Shown: positions 5,789-10,985 of the stretch, in pieces | How the letters are laid out: the number at the start of each line of letters is the position of its first letter | Position numbering within the stretch: the stretch's first letter is position 1 | Assembly (NCBI GenBank): GCA_025451425.1 | Contig: JANWKK010000193.1 | Span: 1-10,985, forward strand | Source of the DNA: Gemmatimonadaceae bacterium | GTDB lineage: Bacteria; Gemmatimonadota; Gemmatimonadetes; Gemmatimonadales; Gemmatimonadaceae | Reading direction: 5' to 3' | Length of the DNA stretch: 10,985 bases | The notes under the pieces: model-generated | The model's input: only the letters and a program-made list of their open reading frames with translations | The model's database searches: none | What the model was told of the DNA's origin: nothing | Program-made: the position numbers and the translations under genes

Positions 5789-7105
5789 TCACTGCCCAAT
5801 AGAAACCGTAAGCGCCCCCGTGGGATACTGCCCGTATTCTGTTTTCCGAGCAGCGATCCCCGCATTCAGATGGAAGAATCCCACCTCCAGGCCCGCACCG
5901 GCCGAGGCCACATAGCCGCCGCTGATCAGTGAGAGACCTGCGCGAATCGGGATGAAGGGGATCAAGCGCAGCTCGGCGCCGGCGCCCACGTGCGTGCGTT
6001 CGGCGATGCGCATGCCGTCGCCAAGGTTCTGGCGGACGTCTGCCATGGCGGTGAGGAAGGGCAGCACCTTCATCGACGCGCCGACGTTGAGCGACGGCGT
6101 GAAGCGCATCGCGTCGACCTCGAGGCCTAACGCGTCGGCGCGGGCGCGAAGCGAATCGGGGACGGCGCCCATGGACATCGCGTCGAAGCTCGTCTGACGC
6201 GTCGTCGCGTTCGAGAACGTTGCACCGCCAGGCCGGAAGTACATCTCGTTCACGTTCCACCTGAACGTGTTGACGAGATTCTGAATCGTTGCACCCGCCG
6301 CGAAGGGGCCGAACTCCCATGCGGCACCGACGTCGAGACCGACGCCGTGGCCGCGCTGCGGCATCCCATTGAGCGACGTGTCCGATTGAATGATCGGAAA
6401 CTGCACGTTGAGCGCGAGCGGATTCGCGTTGAGCTGTGATCCCGCGTCCTCACCGAGCAGCAGCGCGTTGCCGACGATGTATTTCACCGTCGCGCCGATC
6501 GCGAGGTGCTGCGTCAACGGACCAGCGCCGATGTCGACCGACTGACCGAAGCTCGCCGCGGCAGTCGTCGTTACGGCAGCCTCAGTGCGCGAGCCCTTGA
6601 AGTTCATGTCGCGTGGCGTGCCGGTGAGCCCGGTATTGCCGTACAACAGCACTTCGATCGCGTCAGGACTGAGCTTGCCGCGCTCGTACGCATTCGTGGA
6701 GAGCTGCACCGCGAACGGGCCGACGCTCAAGGCGAACGAGCCTGCGCCCTCGGCATCGAGCTTCTGGCCGCCCTGCGCCCGTACGCGCGAGAGCCAACTC
6801 GCCAGAACGGCGTTCGGCACGACGACGCCGCTGTACTTCGCGAGATCGCTGAGCGAGATCGGATCCATCCCGGCCGCGCCCCGTCCGGCAACACTGAACG
6901 ACATGAACGGATTGTCGGGCATGCCGAGTCCCGCCGGATTCCAGTTCACGGCGTTGTAGCCGCGAGCGAGCGCGGTGTAGTTGTCGCCTAACGCCAATGA
7001 CGCCGCACTGGCGCTGACAAGCTGCCCCTGGACAGGCGCGGCGAGCGCGACGCAGAGAGCGACGGAGAACGCGGACCGGACGATTGCAAAAGGTAAGCGA
7101 GTCAT
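5789..7105 (-). CDS. Outer-membrane beta-barrel protein (DUF5723/PorV-FadL-like)
   Basis: This 438-residue protein has a signal peptide (MTRLPFAIVRSAFSVALCVA..., cut near VQG-Q at about residue 27-28). Just after it comes ALGDNYTALARGYNAVNWNP, the N-terminal signature of the FadL/PorV/DUF5723 type of barrels, in which a small aromatic- and Asn-rich plug motif precedes the strands. The rest alternates short amphipathic strands and turns (for example GVGLDVGAAWEFGPFAAGAT and FFHLNAGIAARKTEYGQYP), and the C-terminus ends ALTVSIGQ. Such proteins sit in the outer membrane and may transport hydrophobic solutes or serve secretion; none of that is demonstrated here. GGAG (7115-7118) sits 9 nt before the ATG, inside the preceding lipoprotein gene, whose stop lies only 3 nt upstream, so the two are one operon. 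The assignment to a precise family is less sure than the barrel call. Confidence 0.8.
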   Translation of the reverse strand: MTRLPFAIVRSAFSVALCVALAAPVQGQLVSASAASLALGDNYTALARGYNAVNWNPAGLGMPDNPFMSFSVAGRGAAGMDPISLSDLAKYSGVVVPNAVLASWLSRVRAQGGQKLDAEGAGSFALSVGPFAVQLSTNAYERGKLSPDAIEVLLYGNTGLTGTPRDMNFKGSRTEAAVTTTAAASFGQSVDIGAGPLTQHLAIGATVKYIVGNALLLGEDAGSQLNANPLALNVQFPIIQSDTSLNGMPQRGHGVGLDVGAAWEFGPFAAGATIQNLVNTFRWNVNEMYFRPGGATFSNATTRQTSFDAMSMGAVPDSLRARADALGLEVDAMRFTPSLNVGASMKVLPFLTAMADVRQNLGDGMRIAERTHVGAGAELRLIPFIPIRAGLSLISGGYVASAGAGLEVGFFHLNAGIAARKTEYGQYPTGALTVSIGQ

Positions 7106-7108
7106 GGC

Positions 7109-8227
7109 TCAGCTCTCCGTCGTGCTCAGGATGATCTGGAAGGTGCTCGTGACTTGGAGGGCCTGCGTCGGCGTCAACGTCACCGAGCCGGTCGGCGAGC
7201 TGACACTGCCCGACACCGACAGAGTGGCGTCGTGCCCAAAAAGCGACTTCAGTTCGGCGGCAGTGAGTGGCACATCAACGGTCTGATTCGCCGCTGTCGT
7301 GAGTGGAATCGACTTGACGATCGCCGTCGCGCTGCCAGGGATCGCGAACGTCGCCGTGAGCGTTCCCTGAACTCCGAACGGGCTCGCGATATTCAGGTGC
7401 AGCGTCCCTCCCTGAACGCGATTGATCAGCGACTGGTCGCTCACCGAGCTGAGATCGACGCTGGTTTGCGCGGCGTTGATGGTCTGGTTGGAGACCTGCA
7501 CCTGCGCCTGGCTGAGCGCGATCGGCGCTGGCTGAATGGCGACCGAGAAGCTCTGGCTCGTGTTGATCGTAACGGGATCGCCCTGCGGCGAGTTGAGCGT
7601 CAAGTAAACTTCGACCGGCTTGCTACTCGTTATGGAAAGACCTCCGCTGACGTTGAGCGGGAGCGGTCGCTGCAGCGTCGCGCCGTTCTTGCCGATGGCG
7701 ACGGTGGATCCATCGACCGAATCGAGCGCGACAAGCGTCGTCCCGTTCATGACTCTGATCACGAAATAGCCGTACGGCGCGCCCGCGGCGCTCGGCCGAA
7801 TCGGATCGAACGAGAAGTTGTTGGTGATCGTGTAAGTGAAGCCGCCGCTCACGATCGTCGCCGCAACGAGATCGGTAGGAAGCGTCACCGGCGTCGAGTC
7901 GCTGATCGAGAACGCGGGCTTCGGCACTGTCGTGCCATTGGCCGCCGCGCATGGGTTGCAGACCTGGCCAAGTGAGCGGCTGACCGCCGCCGGCGCCGCG
8001 ATGCTCAGCGCGAAAACCGGCTGGCCGCCCAACGTCGACACTGTAAGCTCGCCTGTCTTTGGCAGCAGCTCGCTGACGCTGACGCGCGTGCTGTCGCCCG
8101 GGATCACCCAGGTCTGGTCCCAGATCGGGAGCTTGGTCGGCACTTCACACGCGCTGACTACGGAGAGCAAAACGATCGACAAGGGCGCGTTCATTCGCAC
8201 CGCTTGGGCAACGACTCGGTTGTGCAT
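7109..8227 (-). CDS. Large beta-rich lipoprotein of unknown function
   Basis: This is a 372-residue protein from the ATG at 8227, chosen because GGAG (8235-8238) stands 7 nt upstream. In-frame starts at 8257 and 8194 lack such a site. The N-terminus has a short basic region, the hydrophobic run NAPLSIVLLSVVSA, and lipobox Cys27, so it is a lipoprotein. The mature part is rich in Ser, Thr, Val and Asn with repeated strand-like segments, suggesting all-beta, perhaps Ig-like, folding. It has a CNPC pair (Cys90/Cys93) early in the mature chain, which may form a disulfide or bind a metal or haem-like ligand; that is inference. I do not recognise a family. It is the first gene of an operon with the outer-membrane barrel 3 nt downstream, so the pair probably forms a barrel-lipoprotein complex. 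It is divergent from the GHL10 hydrolase gene. Confidence 0.83.
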   Translation of the reverse strand: MHNRVVAQAVRMNAPLSIVLLSVVSACEVPTKLPIWDQTWVIPGDSTRVSVSELLPKTGELTVSTLGGQPVFALSIAAPAAVSRSLGQVCNPCAAANGTTVPKPAFSISDSTPVTLPTDLVAATIVSGGFTYTITNNFSFDPIRPSAAGAPYGYFVIRVMNGTTLVALDSVDGSTVAIGKNGATLQRPLPLNVSGGLSITSSKPVEVYLTLNSPQGDPVTINTSQSFSVAIQPAPIALSQAQVQVSNQTINAAQTSVDLSSVSDQSLINRVQGGTLHLNIASPFGVQGTLTATFAIPGSATAIVKSIPLTTAANQTVDVPLTAAELKSLFGHDATLSVSGSVSSPTGSVTLTPTQALQVTSTFQIILSTTES

Positions 8228-8379
8228 GAAAGGGCTCCGGATTGTTTCGAGAGGCACGCGGGCCTGGCCGGCACTCCGTAGATGGACGCAGCAGCGCAGG
8301 CACTGTCACCCCCGTGTTGCGGGCGGGCGAATAAGCCGAGGCGGTTGAATCGAGAGGCTCCGGTGGTGACGTTGCAGCC
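8228..8379. promoter_or_regulatory. Divergent intergenic region
   Basis: This 152-nt region must carry promoters for the leftward lipoprotein-barrel operon and the rightward hydrolase operon. Apart from the GGAG of the leftward gene (8235-8238), I see no confident -35/-10 pairs. TCGAGAGGC occurs twice in the same orientation, near 8247 and 8350, and each copy lies close to a CTCCGG. This could be a shared binding site or chance. Confidence 0.35.
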
Positions 8380-9960
8380 ATGCCGATTCGCCGATTATTC
8401 GCCTGTTTTGCTGCCGCGCTTTCCGGCGTCACGCTCCACGCCCAACGCGCCACGCTCCACGCCCAGGATCCGCCTCCGGTGCGCAGGGAATTCCGCGCGG
8501 CGTGGGTGGCGACGGTGGGGAACATCGACTGGCCATCGCGTCCGGATCTCGACACGTGGTCGCAACAAGGGGAGCTGCTCGCGATCCTGAACAAGGCCGT
8601 CGCGCTGCATCTCAACGCGATCATCTTCCAGATTCGTCCAGGGACGGACGCGCTGTACGATTCGCGTCTCGAGCCGTGGTCGGAGTATCTGACCGGACGC
8701 CAGGGCCGGCCGCCCGAGCCGGCGTGGGATCCGCTCGCCTTTGCCGTCGCCGAAGCACACAAGCGCGGCATCGAGCTGCACGCTTGGTTCAATCCATATC
8801 GCGCTCGTTATGCAAAGCCGCTGAGTGACGCGGCACGCACGCACCTGAGCCGGACGTCGCCGTCACTCGTCAGGCAGTACGGAAGCTATCTGTGGATGGA
8901 TCCCGGGGACCCAGCCGTGCGCGCGGAGGCGGTGAAGGTCGTCCTCGACGTCGTGAAGCGCTACGACATCGATGGCGTCCACATCGACGACTACTTCTAT
9001 CCGTACAGCGAGAATGACGCGAGCGGACACCCGATCGATTTTCCGGATTCGGCAACGTACGCACGTTATCGCAAAGGCGGCGGGACGCTTTCACGCGATG
9101 ACTGGCGGCGGCACAATGTCGATCTCCTGGTCGAGTCGTTGTATCGGGGCGTGCATGCGACGAAGCCGTGGGTGCGATTCGGCGTGAGTCCGATCGGGAT
9201 CTGGCGGCCCGGGAATCCGCCGAGCGTGACGCCGGGTTTCGATGCGTACCAGGAAATCTTCGCGGACACGCGGAAGTGGCTGCGCAACGGCTGGGTAGAC
9301 TATTGGGTACCGCAGCTCTACTGGGCGATCGATTCGCCGCAGAGCTATCCGGTGTTGCTCGATTGGTGGGCGTCGCAGAATCTCAAGCACCGGAATCTCT
9401 GGATCGGAAATGGCCTGCATCGTGTCACCGACTCGACGCAGACCCAGTCTGGCAGCCGAGCGGGCTGGCGCGCCGACGAGATTGTCCAACAGGTCAACCT
9501 AACGAGGGCCAGTATCGGCAAGGCACCCAATGGAGGCGCGACGGGGAATGTCTTCTTCAGCATGAAAGGGCTGATGCGAGACGTCGATAGCATCGACGCG
9601 AAGCTTGCGCCGCTCTACGCCGAGCCGGCGCTCGTGCCAGCGAGCCCGTGGCTTGGCGGCGCAATTCCGCCACGTCCGACGGCAACGCTGATGTCGTCGA
9701 GCGCTACCGGTGAGCGCTATGTGCGCCTGACGCCGGCGGCGGGGTCGAAGCCGTGGCTCTGGCTGGTGCGCACGCTGCAGGGCGGACAGTGGACGACGGT
9801 GATCCTGCCTAACGAAGTGCGGTCGCACCGTCTCGGTCTGTCTGGGAGTGGTGAGATCGAAAAGGTAGTGGTGAATGTGGTTGATCGCGTCGGTAACCTG
9901 AGTCTTGCGGTCGTGGCGAGGGAGGGGCGCGGGGCGTCGTCCGTGGCAGCACAGCCGTGA
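8380..9960 (+). CDS. GHL10/DUF187 family glycosyl hydrolase (DigH-like)
   Basis: This 526-residue exported protein has a signal peptide ending near LHAQ (residue ~22 or ~29). The body is the GHL10 (PF02638, COG1649) TIM-barrel. Visible landmarks are FRAAWVATVGNIDWPS (38-53), NAIIFQIRPGTDALYDS (79-95), IELHAWFNPYRARY (131-144), DGVHIDDYFYPY (198-209) with acidic residues at the expected strand end, FGVSPIGIWRPG (267-278) and GWVDYWVPQLYW (304-315). The best-studied relative, E. coli DigH (YddW), cleaves denuded peptidoglycan strands at the division site, so a glycan hydrolase in the periplasm or outer membrane is the best guess. A C-terminal ~110-residue beta-rich region from about 410 looks like an accessory domain. 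Its TGA overlaps the next gene's start as GTGA, implying coupling. The start has only a weak GGTGG-like ribosome site. Confidence 0.9.
   Translation: MPIRRLFACFAAALSGVTLHAQRATLHAQDPPPVRREFRAAWVATVGNIDWPSRPDLDTWSQQGELLAILNKAVALHLNAIIFQIRPGTDALYDSRLEPWSEYLTGRQGRPPEPAWDPLAFAVAEAHKRGIELHAWFNPYRARYAKPLSDAARTHLSRTSPSLVRQYGSYLWMDPGDPAVRAEAVKVVLDVVKRYDIDGVHIDDYFYPYSENDASGHPIDFPDSATYARYRKGGGTLSRDDWRRHNVDLLVESLYRGVHATKPWVRFGVSPIGIWRPGNPPSVTPGFDAYQEIFADTRKWLRNGWVDYWVPQLYWAIDSPQSYPVLLDWWASQNLKHRNLWIGNGLHRVTDSTQTQSGSRAGWRADEIVQQVNLTRASIGKAPNGGATGNVFFSMKGLMRDVDSIDAKLAPLYAEPALVPASPWLGGAIPPRPTATLMSSSATGERYVRLTPAAGSKPWLWLVRTLQGGQWTTVILPNEVRSHRLGLSGSGEIEKVVVNVVDRVGNLSLAVVAREGRGASSVAAQP
8429..8464 (+). repeat. 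21-bp in-frame tandem duplication at the signal cleavage site
   Basis: CACGCTCCACGCCCA occurs at 8429-8443 and again identically at 8450-8464, a period of 21 nt (7 codons). In the hydrolase it encodes TLHAQ twice (residues 18-22 and 25-29), so the mature protein could be cut at either of two equivalent sites. It looks like a recent slippage or short duplication. Confidence 0.75.
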
Positions 9961-10757
9961 TTGTCTTCCCCTGCAGATCTTTCGCTTCGATCGCGATGAC
10001 ACTTTCGGCGCTTGTCGCCTGCGCGCCCGCCGTATCGTCAGAGAATCCAACGGCAATCGATCCACGGCAGGTCCAGCCCGAGCGTCCGAGTGTCGCGACG
10101 CACGCGGGGACGGTCGCACCTGGCTATCTGGAGATCGAGACCGGTGTCGAGAGCGACCGCAATGTCGACGGGACGCACACATTCCTCGTGCCGACCGTTG
10201 CCAAGATCGGACTTGCGCCGCGCGCGCAGCTCTCGCTGTTCCTTCCCGTGCAGAGCGCGACGGGTGTGCCGTTAGGCGCGGCCGACTTCTCGGTCGGCGT
10301 GAAATGGCGGTTGGTCGATGGCGACGGGCCGATGCAACGGTTTGCAATCCTTCCATTCGTCAAGTTCCCAACCGGCGGCGACCGCGGCACGAACACGACC
10401 GACTTCGGCCTCATTCTCATCGACAGTCGCTCGATCGGACCGGTGAGCCTCGATCTCAACGTCGGGCTGACGCAGCACGGCGGTGACGGCTCCACGGTGC
10501 CACGAACGACGACGTTCTGGACTGGCTCGAGTGGCTTTCCGGTTGCCGGGCCGGTCGGGTGGCAGCTCGAATGCTTTGGCTTTCCGGGAACTCATGGGCC
10601 GGCCGGCAGCCCGCCGACGATCGCGATCCTCACCGGACCCACGTTAGGCGCATGGCGATCGTTCGCGCTCGACGCGGGCGTCATCATTCCTGTCTCCGGC
10701 CAGCAGCCACGTGGCGTCTACGCTGGGCTCGTCACCAACCTCGGTCGCATTTATTGA
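9957..10757 (+). CDS. MetA-type (PF13557-like) outer-membrane beta-barrel protein
   Basis: About 266 residues from the GTG at 9957, whose GTGA overlaps the TGA of the hydrolase gene. The ATG at 9996 (13 codons in) is an alternative start; neither has a strong ribosome site. The N-terminus has a hydrophobic export segment (SIAMTLSALVACAPAVSS), and its LVAC could even be a lipobox. The mature sequence opens VAPGYLEIETGVESDRN and continues through LSLFLPVQ, ADFSVGVKWRLVDGDGP, FAILPFVKFPTGGDRG and a closing GVYAGLVTNLGRIY. This pattern belongs to the transporter/'MetA-pathway' family of small outer-membrane barrels with alternating strands. No substrate can be inferred. Its coupling to the hydrolase suggests the two share a regulon, possibly glycan release and uptake. 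Confidence 0.8.
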   Translation: MIVFPCRSFASIAMTLSALVACAPAVSSENPTAIDPRQVQPERPSVATHAGTVAPGYLEIETGVESDRNVDGTHTFLVPTVAKIGLAPRAQLSLFLPVQSATGVPLGAADFSVGVKWRLVDGDGPMQRFAILPFVKFPTGGDRGTNTTDFGLILIDSRSIGPVSLDLNVGLTQHGGDGSTVPRTTTFWTGSSGFPVAGPVGWQLECFGFPGTHGPAGSPPTIAILTGPTLGAWRSFALDAGVIIPVSGQQPRGVYAGLVTNLGRIY

Positions 10758-10835
10758 GAGTTCTTCTGAAGGGCTGTGCTCAGCGGTATGTTCGCGCCGT
10801 TCGTAGAATCTGAAGCACCCAAGTGGAGTCACTCA

Positions 10836-10985
10836 TGAGAATCCCCCACCATTCGTTCATTCGTGCTGCCGCGGCAGTGAGCGTCCTCGCGGCGTCGCTC
10901 GGGGCGCAGCAGCAAGCCGCTCGGCCCCAGGGACAACGCCGCCCGCGTCAGGTCGTGCAGATGGATTCGGCGCGCGCGCAGGAGC
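10836..10985 (+). CDS. Exported protein, N-terminal fragment only
   Basis: An ATG at 10836 with GGAG (10826-10829) 6 nt upstream opens a frame that continues past the window edge (50 residues visible). Residues 1 to ~23 form a signal peptide (MRIPHHSFIRAAAAVSVLAA, then SLGA-Q). After it comes a Gln/Arg/Pro-rich stretch (QQQAARPQGQRRPRQVVQMD). Too little is visible to name a family; small periplasmic Spy/CpxP-like or other Q/R-rich proteins begin this way, but this is only resemblance. It is separated from the barrel gene by 78 nt, in which TAGAAT (10805-10810) could serve as a -10 box without an obvious -35. Confidence 0.75.

Larger units (their letters stand above)
911..10649. repeat. Dispersed octamer GCCTAACG (ten copies)
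   Basis: Exact GCCTAACG on the plus strand starts at 911, 1405, 3079, 6125, 6986 and 9807. Its complement CGTTAGGC on the plus strand starts at 1552, 3589, 10270 and 10642. One-base variants start at 2010 (GCCTAACC) and 9497 (ACCTAACG). The ten exact copies lie inside seven different genes. At roughly 63-65% GC (by eye) I expect about 0.4 copies on both strands, so the word is strongly over-represented. See the finding for interpretation. Confidence 0.85.

Noticed and set aside
8228..8257. Upstream start of the large lipoprotein at 8257
   Set aside because: The ATG at 8227 has a well-spaced GGAG that lies inside this extension, so the shorter start is favoured.
9499..10356. Minus-strand open frame of 285 codons over the end of the hydrolase and the barrel gene
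   Set aside because: It has an Arg/His/Ser-rich shadow composition, covers two good plus-strand genes, and shows no domain.

Overview
The window is high-GC bacterial DNA of ordinary chromosomal character. Secreted lipoproteins, outer-membrane beta-barrels, a DUF1080 protein with a NupG-like permease, and interspersed TGTCATCCCGAG repeats fit a Gram-negative soil-type bacterium, most likely Gemmatimonadota. That assignment is an inference from gene style; there is no rRNA or marker gene here to prove it. No tRNA, rRNA, CRISPR array, transposase or phage gene was found.

Left part, all leftward (minus strand). A DUF1080 (3-keto-glycoside hydrolase family) secreted protein at 1258-1989 is coupled by an ATGA overlap to a NupG-type MFS permease that runs off the left edge. 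Together they look like a small sugar or glycoside uptake and cleavage unit. A gene-free stretch (1990-2399) separates them from the next genes. It holds two oppositely oriented copies of an interspersed repeat and a strong bidirectional terminator. Next come a lipoprotein of unknown function (2400-2921) and a DUF3108 periplasmic protein (2918-3697), again coupled by ATGA. Upstream of these is a full-length type I ABC exporter (3781-5634).

Centre, also leftward. A long lipoprotein (7109-8227) and an outer-membrane beta-barrel (5789-7105) are 3 nt apart and form a two-gene operon. The 154-nt gap between the barrel and the ABC gene contains an unusual set of competing hairpin arms with 14-nt periodicity.

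Right part, rightward (plus strand). After a ~150-nt divergent intergenic region come a GHL10/DUF187 (DigH-like) glycan hydrolase (8380-9960), a MetA-type beta-barrel protein overlapping it by GTGA (9957-10757), and the signal-peptide start of another exported protein that leaves the right edge (10836 onward).

Most of the window is envelope biology: export, barrels, lipoproteins and glycan hydrolysis. I see no obvious new enzymatic or defence system. The most striking signals are not genes. The octamer GCCTAACG/CGTTAGGC occurs ten times in 11 kb, in both orientations and in all four stop-free reading frames, where well under one would be expected. The second is the three-to-one alternative-pairing hairpin element at 5717-5779.
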